DNA from: Polydactylus sextarius
Lineage: Eukaryota > Chordata > Actinopteri > Polynemidae
DNA length: 64,000 nt
Reading direction: 5' to 3'
Assembly: GCA_016801845.1 (NCBI GenBank)
Contig: CM028906.1
Span: forward strand, 18,165,001-18,229,000
In this document: positions 1 to 18,236 of the stretch, one piece after another
Layout: every line of letters starts with the position of its first letter
Numbering within the stretch: position 1 is the first letter of the stretch
The notes under the pieces: generated by a model
Told to the model about the DNA's origin: nothing
Databases searched by the model: none
The model's input: only the letters and a program-made list of their open reading frames with translations
Position numbers and translations under genes: made by a program

Positions 1-342
1 TTATGGTATAACCAACCCAAAATGTTGTCTATACCATACTTGTGTGGACGTCAGGTCTTAGGAGATTAAAGACCAGTAAGGGTTAGTTGTAGTAGTAATA
101 GTCAGGTTGTTACTACTACTACTAAGTCATTCTCACCAAAACACAGTGAGTCACATGAGACGTTGTTATTATTCAGAGCAAAGTTTTGACAGAGAGAGTG
201 TGTGTAAACAGTAGAATGCCAGTTTAACAATCTGGTTCAGGATTTATTGTTTAAAAAGTGTGTGTGCTCAAAGAGAGAGGCGTTGTTGACATCATGCGGA
301 AATGTTCTGAGCATCAGCTGAAGTTACTCTGCTTCCACTCAG

Positions 343-5000
<4,658 letters not shown>

Positions 5001-5099
5001 TTCAATTCTTTTTTTAAATCATGCTGTAACTGAATTATCAGTGTTCAGCCCACACGGTTTATAAACAGCCACATTTTGTTCTGTATATTTTCTTAAAAT

Positions 5100-5145
5100 G
5101 AGTGTGTGTGTGTGCGCGCGCGTATGTGCATTTGTGTGTGTTATG
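5100..5145. repeat. Imperfect (GT)n microsatellite in the LEO1 3' UTR
   Basis: Alternating purine-pyrimidine run: a GT tract, then GCGCGCG, then more interrupted GT. It lies inside the predicted 3' UTR of LEO1. Confidence 0.7.
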
Positions 5146-5163
5146 TGTACAGCAGAGGTGAGA

Positions 5164-5169
5164 AATAAA
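5164..5169 (+). terminator. LEO1 polyadenylation signal AATAAA
   Basis: A canonical AATAAA lies 164 nt after the LEO1 stop codon, just after a GT-rich microsatellite. It is the first such hexamer in the 3' UTR and probably sets the LEO1 transcript end near 5185. Confidence 0.6.
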
Positions 5170-6070
5170 CAGATGCTTGTCTTGTGTAACCAAATCGTCC
5201 ACAGGCTTTTGTCCTTTTAACATCGTGATTCATGTTTGGATCATTTTGTTGTGAAGGTTAAAGTTTCCAAACAAAAGGCTGATTAAAGATCAGATTCATT
5301 AAATGTGGTGAAGTTCAGTGTGGGTTTGAAATTCATGCAGATAAAGAGTAGAGTTGGAAAAAGTTGGCAGTGAAAGTCTGAATTAAACCTGGTTGACTGG
5401 ACGATCGGAGATTAGAGGACTGGTGGGATGAGACGAGAAACAAACTCATCCTGAAACTGCTACGCTCTGACTGTCACATGTTAGATCACTGATTATAGAT
5501 TATAGATTACAGATGGCACCAAAACACTACACAAAAACAGTTTGAGCATTTTAAGCGTAAATGTAACGTTTTCAATGCATCCTTTGTGTAATTCAACTAA
5601 ATCTTCTTGATAAGATTATGACATTTAAAAATAGACATAGGATTAAAATGGTTTTAATAGCGGCCTCCAGTTGTTAGAAAGCATGTGAGGTTAGAGGAGG
5701 TTCTGAAATAAAACGCTGAGTTCAAACTTATCAGCTGCAACACACACACACAAACAAACAAACAGGGTCTAGTGTCTCAGGACCTCAGGACCTTCTTCAT
5801 CTCATGACCTCAGACTGATCTGCTATCAGTTTGATGATCAACTTTTGCTTCATACATCATACATCTTATTATTTTCTGAAATAGAGGATCTGGCTAATTC
5901 CTGTTAAACGCTCAGCAGTGTATAACTTGTTGCCACAGATAAGAACCATCCCCTGCAGCTTCATCCAGACTGAACTGGTTGGATCCAAAACTGGTCAAAC
6001 ACTAACAAAGTGATTAAGTGAGAGTTTCATAAAATGGCTGCATTCTCTCTCCTGACAACGGCCTCCCCGA

Positions 6071-6071
<1 letters not shown>

Positions 6072-6112
<41 letters not shown>
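6072..6112. repeat. (AC)n microsatellite
   Basis: Almost perfect AC dinucleotide run of about 40 bp in intergenic DNA. Confidence 0.9.
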
Positions 6113-6118
<6 letters not shown>

Positions 6119-7129
6119 AAACACTGCAGGGGAAAGGTCTGTTCAGGTTCCAGCTGCTTCATTAAACCTAATGACTTTATTACTGAATTTCAGAGAACTG
6201 AAGTTTGTTACTTGACACTTTGTTGTAGCTTTTCTTGAACGCAGGTGCAGATATTTGAACAAACATGTTTGTGCTGCCACAGCAGAGGAGAAACAGCAGC
6301 TCATGCTAACATGCTAAACTAAATATAGCACATAGCATCAGTGTATGATGCTGCTTCATGCAAATGTTGTGTCTTAGGTGCCGGAGGTTTGTGTGCTGCG
6401 TTATATCAGACTGCAGAGGGTTATGTAAAGCTAGTCCACACAGGAGTGTGAAGGGAGGGGGAGGAGGGGGGAGGCACTGCTGCACACAGTCAGCCCTGAC
6501 TAAAGGGGTGAGACAGAGGGGAGGGCTGCAGCATTTCACCCATTTTCTCTGTCACCTCAGATGTTTCTCTACCACAACTCTGAACCTGAAACAGCTGAGT
6601 CACCAAACAAAACAAAAAGGTTTGTGGTTTTGACAATCATCCCCAAGTCAAACCGTCTGCATCTGTTCAGGTGTAAAGCGTTTCCCTCGGCCTCAGTTTG
6701 TCCTCGTTGACCTCAGTGTGTGAATCCAGATTTTTCAGTGTTTGACTGTTTTGATCAGCTCGGGTCACATTTCAGCTGCTCTGAATGTTTATTGCTCGTC
6801 CTTTGACTCCTTGGTTTCTCTCCAGCACTCATCATATCAATAACATTGTTTACAGTCAAAGTAAAAAAGTCTGAGACAGAAAATCTACTGATCGTCTGAG
6901 ATTAAAACCTTTTTTCATAATGTTTATGTTACTGTATATTTTGTTTTAAGAGAGAAATCTTCCTACTTTAAAAATGTTTTTAAGTCAAAATATATATTTT
7001 GACATAGTATTACTATTACATATTTATTATGACTAATTTTATAAACCACGTCAGTAATGGTCCAACTCAGTGTCTTACAGCTCGGTGCCCTTTCCTCCTT
7101 TCTCACCGTGTCCCTTCCCTGCTGCTGCT

Positions 7130-7254
7130 TATATAAGAGGCTAATAAATAAAATAGAAACACAATACTCTGCTCTCGCCCCAGGATCCAGCAGCTCTCAC
7201 ACATGACACCGGTCCACAGCGGCTGCAGCAACATTTTCCTTTACGCACAAGCAG
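7130..7254 (+). promoter_or_regulatory. Possible TATA promoter with a short first exon
   Basis: TATATAAG lies at 7130-7137. Downstream is an ATG at 7203 with 17 open codons, ending at a plausible donor (AAGCAG followed by GTGTGT at 7255). No second exon could be identified, so this may be chance or a lineage-specific or non-coding transcript. Confidence 0.2.
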
Positions 7255-7971
7255 GTGTGTATTATTCACACACGCTGACGTTACAAACCACAACTGTAAC
7301 AGTTCACTTTGTGTTTTTTTCCCCCCTGTGACTCCAACAATGTGGGTCAGCGTGTTCTGATGAGGATTAATCTGTAAACAACAGTTACCTTCAGACGTCA
7401 GCAGATCTCAACTCACAGATTACCCCTTTTTTTTTTTCCTTTTTTTTTTCTTTTTTACAAAAACAGACAAAAAGAAAAAGAACAGTGAGGGGATGTGAGG
7501 TGGATCTTCTCTTTATCATCTTCATCTTCATACAAACAGCAGCTTCTATCACACTATCAATAGATATAAATAGAACAGCTATAATTTTTGTGACCTTTTA
7601 CAAAAAAATCTGTGTAGAAACATTTTAGTTGTTTTTGTCTCCAATGTTTTACTTTGACTCAAACCTTTTATAAAACTTCTGAGCTATAAGAGATGTTAGT
7701 AATAATTTAATATCTGCCAGGATCAGGTTCTTTCACATAGTTTGATTTAAGATTTTTACTTGTGATGGAGGATTTAGTTTTAGTATTTTTACATGAGTTT
7801 AGATCTGAATCCTTCTACTATCACTGGTTACAAATGTTAAACATGAGAATGTGATTACAGAGTAAACACTGATGTGGCACAGTGTCATAAACAGCTTAAC
7901 ATCAGCTTAACATCACGGGACATCAGGTTTTTGTACAGACGGTCTCCGTGTTGGAAAGAACATCAGTGAGT

Positions 7972-7988
7972 TGTTGTTGTTGTTGTTG
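7972..7988. repeat. (TTG)n trinucleotide run
   Basis: About five tandem TTG units in intergenic DNA. Confidence 0.7.
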
Positions 7989-8102
7989 AAAAAACATCTG
8001 ATTAAAATGTACATGTACAGATTTTTCTTCTCATGTTTGAAGTTTATACAAAAACATCCTATTTTACACTGTGGAAAATTATGTCTCACATATGAAGGTA
8101 TT

Positions 8103-8105
<3 letters not shown>

Positions 8106-8143
<38 letters not shown>
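8106..8143. repeat. (AT)n microsatellite
   Basis: Perfect alternating AT tract of nearly 40 bp, flanked by TTTATT and AATAAA so that the whole block is close to a palindrome. Confidence 0.9.
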
Positions 8144-8146
<3 letters not shown>

Positions 8147-9016
8147 AATATAAGTTTATATAAGTTTTCTAAGATTTAAGATTTTGACCTTCACAATAAA
8201 AGCCTATAGTCCAGCTCTTTATAGGTTTTACAGCATGAAAAAGGAGGAAGAGTCTGATTTAGAGAAGGGTGAGCAGGGGCCCAGAAGAACATAAAAAAAA
8301 AAAAAAAAACCTTAACTACACAGTTTCGGTCCATCAGTAGGTGGGTGAGATGTGAAGGGTTAAAATGTCTCGGTCACATGGGGAGAGAAAGGTGCTGAGG
8401 TCAGCTGTGGGGAGGCAAGCTCTCCATCTCTGTGACCTGAGGAATTTCAGAGCTCACTGCGACTCACAGCAGCTTCGGGTTGTTCAGCCTCACCTTCACT
8501 TCATCCTCTGACCTTCACTGATGTGTCCTCCCTGCCAGCACAGAGTCTCTGGTTAAATAAGTTGACACGTAGAACATGATAGTGAATGATAAATAGATAA
8601 TAAATGACGTAGGTGATTCTGGATTGTTTGAGAACCAGTTTCATTTTAACTGCCTGATTAAGAAACAGAGGGTTTTTGATGCAGCAGAACTGATCTCCCA
8701 TCAGTTTCTGTTGTAGAAACACAAATATTTGGAGAAACACTTAAACTAACCCGAAGATGTCTGAAACTCTGTTACACTATGATACAAATGAGGCGTTTGA
8801 GTTAAAAGGTTCATGTATGAAACATAAACGATGCTGATGAAATCCCTGGTCACACACATGGCACCGTGGGTAACATTTATTTATATATTGGACACTTTTA
8901 TTTATGTCTGTGAGTTGGTTGATGATTGATGGTCTGTTGTTTTTTCTGGACTGCAGTTATGAAATCACTTCCCCTGCAGTGACTCTGCTGCTGCAGAGAG
9001 AGGAGCTGGTTTCTGC

Positions 9017-9017
<1 letters not shown>

Positions 9018-9062
<45 letters not shown>
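9018..9062. repeat. (GT)n microsatellite
   Basis: Perfect GT run of about 44 bp in intergenic DNA. Confidence 0.9.
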
Positions 9063-9065
<3 letters not shown>

Positions 9066-10394
9066 AGGTAACAGTTACTTTCAGCCAATTACCTGTTTTC
9101 CCACATTTCTCTGTCTTTTTCCCACATGAAATGCCATCTCATCTCATTGTCACTAACTTTAACACTTTCTTCTGTGGGAGAAAGTGTTTGCATTGAGCTC
9201 GTACTTTTCTCTTCACTGTAAGTGTTTTGTAAACAGGGTGGTTAATGCCATAGGTTTCTGCTTATGTAACAGCTCATACAGTTGAAAAGCAAGAAAAGCA
9301 GGACGCAGCAGCTTTAGTCGCGTTGGGAACAAACAGTACAAGTCCAGTGGTGGATCTGAACGACCCTCGGGGCCTGACTGAGGCTGTGTCAGCCTTTTAT
9401 CTTGTCATTGCTCTCTAAATTTCCTGTTTTTTTTCTTCTTCTTTATTTAGGGGGCTTAGAATTAGGGCTTTTCTTCATGTTGTTTTGTAAGTTTTCAGCA
9501 TCCTCACTCCCTCACAACACAGATCCTTGTAGGTAAATAGACCCTAACCTTGGCAGGAACAGCAGAGATCTTACCAGTCTGTGACAACAGACACATCCAC
9601 TTGTCCATTCACCCCTTTTCCATGACTGCAAGTCATTATCACCATGGATACTTACGCAAATAGAGCATCAGCTCATCAGAACGCATCAGAACGTTAACGC
9701 CCAGTGCATTAGAGACAAGCCAAACACACACAGAGGTTTCATACCTGGAGGTGGGAGGCTGTGGTCTAACCTGCTGCGCGGCCTCTTTTCTGGGCCTCAC
9801 ACTCGGGCCTGACCCACTTTTAGTCTCATAACTGTGACAGAGCAGACAAACACAGACTCAGAGGGAAATAGTTAGATGATTGAAAATGTACAAAGTGGGT
9901 CAAAACTGAAGTCGATCACATTTCATGTTTGAAGCGGATAAAAAGAATCTGTTTCTTTTCTTTGCTGCACTTTGTTTGTGCAGCAATAGATGTAATCGTC
10001 TTAATAAGTGTTGAAACCAGTTTGTTCCTGATGGGAGGCGCTGACCTCAAGATGGCTGCTGGTGTGTAACAGCGGCAAAGTTTTAATCATTTAAGAGGAT
10101 TGATGTTACATACCTTTGTGGAGGGATTGTACTCTTTCAACAGCAAAGTAATAGACACACACAAACTTCACTGGGAACAAAATGTATGTTTGCACTTCAG
10201 CAGAGGAGGGAGGGTGTGAACCAGGAATCCTTTCCCAGACTGTTAAAAGAACAAATGAGAAACAATATAAAAATATCAATGGGATGGTTAATATAGTATC
10301 TTGTCTTTAAAATCAAACTTTAAATCGTAATTCACATCACAGGTTCCTGGTGAAATATGAAAGGAAAATCAGAAAATTGAGTTGCATTTAAAAG

Positions 10395-10412
10395 AAGAAG
10401 AAGAAGAAGAAA
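10395..10412. repeat. (GAA)n trinucleotide run
   Basis: About five tandem AAG/GAA units in intergenic DNA. Confidence 0.7.
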
Positions 10413-13400
10413 AGTCAATAAGATCAGTGGTAATAGAGGGAACATGATGTTTCCCCACAATTTGGAAGAAATACACCATCAAATTCAATGTGTTTGTAAA
10501 AGACTGGAAGACGTTGTCGACAACATGCAAACATACAAATATATGTAAATGACAGTTGCAGCGTGATCAAGTCAGAAAGTAAAATGTTCTCCGTGTTTTC
10601 TTTATAAATATTTTGAGTGCTTCGTGATTTATAATCCCAATTTTTCATCCATGAAGATTATTCGCCATTTCTTTACTCCTGTTAAACTTTCACTGCACTA
10701 CATTTACCAAACAGCTTTTCAGTTACTTTGTTTGTATCTTACTTCACAGTGTAAATGTGATATAGAGAGTATGATGGGCGTAATCTAATTGATCTACAAT
10801 CATCAAATCAACAATTAAATGTGTCTATTGTTGTAGATGAATTTCCCTGATATGTGTGTAATAGTAATGAAGTCAAATCATAACACAGTTCATACCAGTA
10901 TTCAAATACTGCTGTGTCAGTGTGATTAGATTTTAATGCTATGACTCCTTTGGCTTTATGTTATAATACAGTGCTTTTTTACGACAACTCAAACTCATAC
11001 TGGAGTAATTAACACGGTTCCCAGTGTAAATTTTCCACTGAAGTGGGAACAGTTTCCAGACTGACTGAATTAACCAGTGTCAGCAGGTTCTGTCTCTGTT
11101 CTGTCTCTGAGTGAATCCCTGTGGTAAATCTGATTTTGCCTCCGAGCCAAAGACTTCCTCACTTACTCTGAACCAAACACACTGAATTAAGACTGATGTT
11201 TATTCATTTACAGAAGTGATGAGGTTTGTCAATGAACATACAACACTCTGCAAAAGGATGAATGGCCACACTGCTACTGTTTCACATATAATACCTTTCT
11301 GCATAATTGTTGATCTCCTAATTACGATGCTGACAACATGATATGCTGCACACACATACTCTTCTATTCTGACAGTATCAGGTAATAACAGAGAACTGCT
11401 ATAAATAGACAATGTCATATAGGTGTTGTTAGTGGCCAGGAAAGATGTTATGAAACCACTGTTCATCCACAAACCTCCAAGAGGCTCGTCTCCCTGACCA
11501 GATTAATCAGATAGACCACATTCTTGTGGCTGTGACATGTCTCCTTGGCTAAAACGCCCCCTCCACCCACCTATGAAAGCCACTTCATTAGTTTCCCAAG
11601 CCTCTTTCTTTCTTTTTTTTCATTTCCTCTATGTAAATCTGTCTGACACATGCCTGTGATTCTGCTTTACTTTACTTCTTGGAATAACTCTGCTGCCTTT
11701 GTTTTCATGTCATGAAGCCTGAAGGGTCTGAGCCTCTTGTCTGCTCTAATCTGACACAGTGAAGCCACAGTAGACAGAGCTATAGGAGGGAGGGGGGTCG
11801 TATCTGTGGAGACTGGGGTGAAACTGTGCCGCATCAGCACATATGGGAACATATGCACAAGAACCAAACCCAACAGGTTTGCTCTACATTTCACTGTCAC
11901 CTTCAGACTGTTTGTCTTGTTTTATCGTTGGTCTGTCTTTGTTGAATTTATATGGTTCAATACATTAGAGGAGCTGTTTCTTGCGGCCACATGCTGAGCA
12001 CACTGTGTTAGATGTGTAGGTGTGTTGCACAATGAAAATGCAACAGTTTAACAGTTTCGCTGTTTTTCTGTTTTATGCGGAACATTCTTACATGATAAAA
12101 GCATCTCTCATCTCTTTGTATGTGCGGGGACAGACAGATGAAAATCCAAGTTGCTGTGTGTCTCATTCCAAAACTACATTGTTATTTACTACTTTGTACA
12201 TCTGTTCATTTGATTTCACCTTCAAATAATGAAACTCCCATGTGACTGTAGGAATCTTCAACCTAAATATTTATTTAAGTTGTGATGGGAAATAAAAATG
12301 GTCTTTTTTCATGTTTCATTCACATTCACATTTGTAAAACTACAACTGATTAAAACCAAGATCCAAACCACACGCAGTTAAATCTTTGGGTATCACTGCT
12401 TTAACATAAAAAGTTCATCGTCAATCGGTTGAAGCAGAATCAGAATCAAAACACACTGATACAAAAACAGTGTTTATTCATTCGAAGACATTTTTAACAA
12501 TGTCTGTACACTGTTAAAGCTGCAAGGACACCACACATCTGAAGATTAAATGCTTTGCTCAAAGGCACTGCATCGGTATCTGTTGGCACTTCTGTTGTTG
12601 CATAAAACATCAAATATAAGCGTTGCTCCAATAAAACAAGAATAGCTCCATTGAAAACAGTTAACCTCGTGAACACTGGCAGAAAAAAAATCCATTGCAG
12701 ATCTGCTTTGTCGGTGATGTGTCATACTTTTATCACAGAACAACACATTTTAGAACAATCATAAACAATCCTGCAGAGTTAGATACATAAATACTTTTAT
12801 CAACTGGGCATCAAGTGCTTCTGTCCCTGTTTGTCAAAGTCATTTGGTCTCCCACAAACCACTTGGCCAAATAAGGTGCCTGATTAATGTGAAAAGAAAA
12901 GTGACATGGACTAGGAATTTATCCAAGGATGTTTATTTTTTTTATCCAAGGATAATGATTTTTTCAAGTTAGACAAAATCCTCCAGCATCGTCCACGTAT
13001 GATGTCAGATATTTGATACAGTGTGCCAAAAGAAGCCACTGCAGAGACGACTCAGAGGTGTTGTAATGACTCACATTAGAGCCGACCTTTGGTTAAAAGC
13101 TAATATTAGAGGATGTGACCAAACACGTTCAGCAGAGACAGCACGTCCAAATCCAAAAAGCAGTTGAAGCACAAGATAATCTGTCACTTCACAGTTGATT
13201 GAAGCCACAAAAGTGAAGGCTTGTTTTCTATTTTAATACACTTTAAATCACACAAGAAAACATGGATGGATGCTCAGACTTTAAGCTTCAAGAAATGACA
13301 TGCTGTGCTGTGATGATATACCCTCTACATTATACATTATATATCATAAATTACACATTATACAAAAGCCCTCTTAGGAAGCCTTCAGTGAACCCTGAGA

Positions 13401-13892
13401 ACATCACCATAGGTTAGTCTACATTGTGTTAAGTTCGTATTTGAATGTGTTTGCTCTGAATGATTGTGTCTTGTGAGCTTCTGTGTTTATCTGCAGAGAT
13501 CAGCATGTGAACATGTTACGTGTTACACAATGTTCAGTCTGTTCAGGCACGTTTTCACTGTATGTGAGTAACATGGGAGATGGTCCGCTCAGCTGCACAT
13601 GCCTATAGGGCAGTGAGGAGGCCGAGGGTTTAGTTGGACCGCTGCTGCGTTTCCTCAGCAGTAAGTAGACAGCATTTACTAATTCGCTCCCAGAGTGTCT
13701 ACCTGTAAAGATTCAAGTGTCACAGCAGTAAGGAAATGAACACACAGACCTGTATGCAGGGAGGAAGCTGCTGCACCAACAGGAAAACACACCGCTGTTC
13801 TCAGATCAGTGTCTGTTACACATTGTTCCCTTTGTTGGACCTCAGTCGCTCTCCTGAGGATGAGGTCCCACAACATGAGATCCTGGAGCACC

Positions 13893-13979
13893 AACATGTT
13901 GATACACGTTAACATGTAGATACATGTTAATACACGTTGATACTCGTCAACATATGTTGACATGTTAATCACGTTGATT
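13893..13979. repeat. Degenerate minisatellite built on ACACGTTGAT/ACATGTTAAT units
   Basis: About eight diverged copies of a 10-12 bp unit related to ACATGTTGAT and ACACGTTAAC follow one another. Because the unit is nearly self-complementary (ACATGT, GTTAAC), the array can fold on itself. It lies in intergenic DNA. Confidence 0.55.
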
Positions 13980-16900
13980 GTCCACATTCTTATTTTTGGA
14001 ATACAATATGTTTAACGAGCTATTACCACATAGCCAACATTAACATTAAACATTTTCTTTCCAGTTTTAGTATCAAACTTCGTCACTACAGTGTTCACTG
14101 TGCTGAGCCCCACTCTCAGAGGACACATTATAACCTCTTATATACACTTTGATGGCTGAAGTTCTTGGTCATCCTTACACCTTTAATCTATAGTCTCACA
14201 TCTATTTACCCAGCGACCAACGGGGCAATGATGATTGTAAGTCCTGTCCTTTGTGAAGCTTTGGTCTGTTGTTTGGTACTACACTTGGATAGTGTACAGT
14301 CTGTAGACAACTTTTGCTGTGTGATGATTCTTAATTAATTTTTCACAATAAATAAGACATGATACTCACACAGTTCAAATATATAGTCAGAGGTTGTACT
14401 TTCTGCTCCACCAGTTCCTTAATAGATGATTATTGTTTTACAGTGCAGTTTCTCTTGCTCCTATTAATTTGCTCTGTCTTTTTCAGTTTTGTCTGAGAAT
14501 TGCCACTTTCTATTTGCTTTCCGCAGAAATGTTTTTCATTGAGCTCATCTTCAGGCCACGTACACTCGACTCTCTCACAAAAAATATAAAGTGTATTTGT
14601 TCATGCGCAGAGCAGTGCACACAGAGGCAGGAGGCATGTTAACAAAGCCCCAGGCTTCATCTCTTAGTCAAATAGTGTCACCAAATATGATACTGTCATA
14701 ATGTGCATTGCAGTCATTTGCTGAACATTTAGACAAGAAAACTTTTACCTGTATGTCAACAGAGAACCAAACCTGAAAACACCATCTTGTGTAGTTTGCT
14801 TGTAATTTCTGAATGTTATTGATTATTATTCTCAGACTTCACTCCTGTGTTTGTGCTTTACACGCTAAACTGAGCTGCCACTGCACATCAGACTCTCTGT
14901 GACTCCTCTGCACTTTAAAACCAGCACAGCCTGCAGAGTTCAGTTGCTCATGCATGACTAAGACGAGTTATGCAATTAAACAAAAACAGCCATTGATTTC
15001 TATCTTATCTAGCCTATTTTAACAGAAGCTAATACATTGGATTTTGATTACCTAATCCAGTCTATCTTTCCTGTGATATGAGTCAATGTGTCACTGCTTT
15101 CTTATTCAACACTTTAGAAAATGAGTTTATGTAACACAGACTTTTATCATCAACATAATGAGGAGTTTTGGATTCCCTGGTGGTCCAAGGACCAGTCTGG
15201 TAATTAAACCAAAAATGCTGCTGATGTTGCCTCAGTGGAAAGATGCTTGTATGTCAGCAGCATCCAGCTTCTCATCCAACTACAAAGATAAGCATTTTTT
15301 TAAAAATGAGCTCCCCTGCAGGTGCACATGAAAGAGTTAACAAGGCTGAAAAGAGGCAAAAATATTTCTAATCTCTCTTATTTAGACTTTCGGTACATTC
15401 CTGAGAGCCTGAAGTGAGATTTACCAGAGGAGGTAGAATCAGTCCTCAACACCTCAACCTGCGTCTGTGAACTGGATTCATCTGAAAGCACAAGTCGCCC
15501 ATTCATTACCAGCTGTTAATAGCATACACATATGCACTCATGTCCACACATACTTACCTCACAGCAAACCATGTGTATTGACAAGTATGTTGTGACATCA
15601 AAGATGGAAAGTGGTTCAGCAGGATATGGAGGGAAGATCACAGGTCACAGATCACACTTTCTTCCACATTCATGTGATCTTTAACACATTTTAGGTGAAT
15701 TCTGGCCCATCCAACCAGTCCTAATCCTCCCTGATAAGATAAAAAGAAGAAGCTCTCCTGTTTCATGTTGTTTATATGTCTTGTTTTATTGCACAGTACA
15801 TTTCTCAGCAGTGCAGAGGAGCAGAAATGAACTGAACTGAAATGACCTTTCTATCCAAAGACTTCACTCCAACATATCATCCCACACTAGGGTGTACTGT
15901 GGCGCATGTTGTGCAGCTGGGAAAACATACGCACATAAACACACACACCCACGCGCACACACACACACACACGATGCTCTGGATTACCCAATGAACACAC
16001 ACCTCAGCTGGCTGTAGTGTTCCATGGTACAGGATTACATATTACAAAACAAACCTGAGTTCAGTGTCTGCTGATAGAGGAAGGATGCAGTGCAGCTGAC
16101 CCGCAACAGCAGTAAAGTGTTTTTCCACTTCCCTTCCTATCACACTGCGCCATAGTAGTATAGGTTAATGATTGATACGTTACACAGGACAATCAATAGG
16201 CTCATGGACCCGCTTGTCTTGTGACTGGAAAATCCTATTCCCACAGACCTGTTGGAGAGGAGGCCACGCTGCACCGTCTCAAAGGGACTCGGCTCAGATA
16301 AGGACTTTTCTGCGGCAGGTGGCTGTGATGCTCAGTCCAAGCAGCGCATTGTGAAACCCCTTCAGCCAGTGATTTGTATGCAGGCTGGGCTGATGCCAGT
16401 GACAGCTTGGCTGGGTCAGGCCAAGACCAGCCAGACAGGCTCTCCATTAGACCTGCCACTCAGCCCAGTGCTGAACACTGTGTGCTTTTCCTTTGCCCTC
16501 GCGCTGCATCGATCTGCAGCGACAGACACACACAGTCAAAGCAATGAAGGTGAAGGAAGCATCGGTGACTGCTGTCACATCTAACAGGCCTGAACCTAAG
16601 CTGTACTGTTGGCTCCACACATCACAACTTCACATCAATGCACCGTCTCCTCCTAAGTAAAGATGATGAAACTGAACAGGTGACTTTGCTGGGCACTCAG
16701 CTGCGACCAGTCTGTGATTAACGCAGAGCTGCTGTGACTCCGAGAGAAGAGGCCGTTCAGTCCAACAAGAACAGCGGTGGCGACATGATCACAGATAAGA
16801 GGCTGTTGGGAGCTGGACACAGTCAGAGAGTGGAAATGTGCCTGTGTAAAGGTGCTGAGATAAGAGTAATGTTATGTAACTGTAGAAAGTCACAGCATCA

Positions 16901-17896
16901 TGACCTCAACTGGCATAAATAACCACAAGCACAGGCAGACAAGAAAACACCAGTGTTTATGTGCAAACATACAATTAGTGATTCACTGACTCACACATAG
17001 GTAATTAACAGGGAACAGCTCTGATACACAAAACGCAGACAAAAGCAGTTATGAAATATGTGTTGATAATGATGACACCTGGATGTCCTTGATTTTATTT
17101 GAAACCCAAATATTATGAGTAATAAGAGCTACACTAAAAGGAGTGAGAGGACAGAGGTGTTTTATTTCCACACATCTAGATAACAGATATTATCCACAGC
17201 CTTTATAGTGTATCATATCAATCTGTCTGTTCTCAGTGTAATTATCAGTTTTATGATCAACCACTCAGCTTCTCCTGGACTTTTTCCATCCAGTGGTAGA
17301 CAACAGAACAGCTTCAGTGACCTTGTTTTATAATCTTTATGGTTTTACTGTCATAACTTAAGAAGAAGTAATAAAGTTTCCACAGAAGTGAATCATCAGA
17401 CTTTGTGACTTAGAAGCACATATTCTTTGGTTCAGATTCATTAAATCATTTAAAGACTTTAAGTTTTTTTTATTGTTTCACATTTGTTTCACGTCTTGCA
17501 AACTCTTACTCAAAACAATGGAAGCTATTTTTTTTCTTAGTAAAACTTGACACCAAAGCCAATTTTACACCAAGCTGTGAATCATGGCTCTGGTTGTGAG
17601 TTAAAACGCTCTGTCAGAGCGACCTGAACCAGCTGAGCAGCTTTCAGCTGAGATGTTTGTTATTCTGGTTTAAAGCTTCAGAATCCAGAGCAAGTGATCC
17701 TCTTACATCACCATCAAATAATTTATGTGTGACGCCACAGAATTAATCAAACACAACAATACACACAATAACACACACAATAATACACACAATGTAGCCA
17801 CTACATTGTTTAATCTGTTCTGTTTTATTCATTCAATCAGTTTCTCAGTCTAGTCTTTTTATCGAATGTGCCAAAAACAAGAGCAACAGGGTTACA

Positions 17897-17898
<2 letters not shown>

Positions 17899-17937
<39 letters not shown>
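17899..17937. repeat. (CA)n microsatellite
   Basis: Perfect CA run of about 38 bp. It creates artefactual reading frames of alternating Val-Cys on the minus strand. Confidence 0.9.
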
Positions 17938-17940
<3 letters not shown>

Positions 17941-18108
17941 GAGCCCTGTAGGTTTTCGGATGCTCCACAGATGGTGAAAGGACAGAAAAGCAAAGGCAGA
18001 TGGTTGTTTCCTCTCGTCTTGTTTTTCCTGTTTCCTGCTGTGATGCAAGTTAAGGTTAGAGCTGCAGACAGGGTTGAAGTTCAGAGTTGGGGACAAAACT
18101 CAAATTGG

Positions 18109-18236
18109 ACTTAGAGTTAGGATCAGAATTAGGATCAGGGTTATAGTCTAGGGTTAGAGCTAGGGTTGGAGGTTAGGTTGTGGGGTTACACTTACAGTTG
18201 CAGTTGGAGTTAGGATCAGGGTTGGAGTTGGGGTTA
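18109..18236. repeat. Degenerate GTTAGG/GGTTGGAG-type repeat array
   Basis: Repeated variants of GTTAGGATCAGG, CTAGGGTTAGAGC and GTTGGAGTTAGG run for about 130 bp. The unit resembles the TTAGGG telomere hexamer but is too irregular to be a recent telomeric insert. It is probably an old interstitial repeat or a decayed dispersed element. Confidence 0.5.

Noticed and set aside
16252..16584. A 110-codon plus-strand frame in the gene desert
   Set aside because: No splice context, no recognised motif and overlapping open frames on both strands; insufficient to call a gene.
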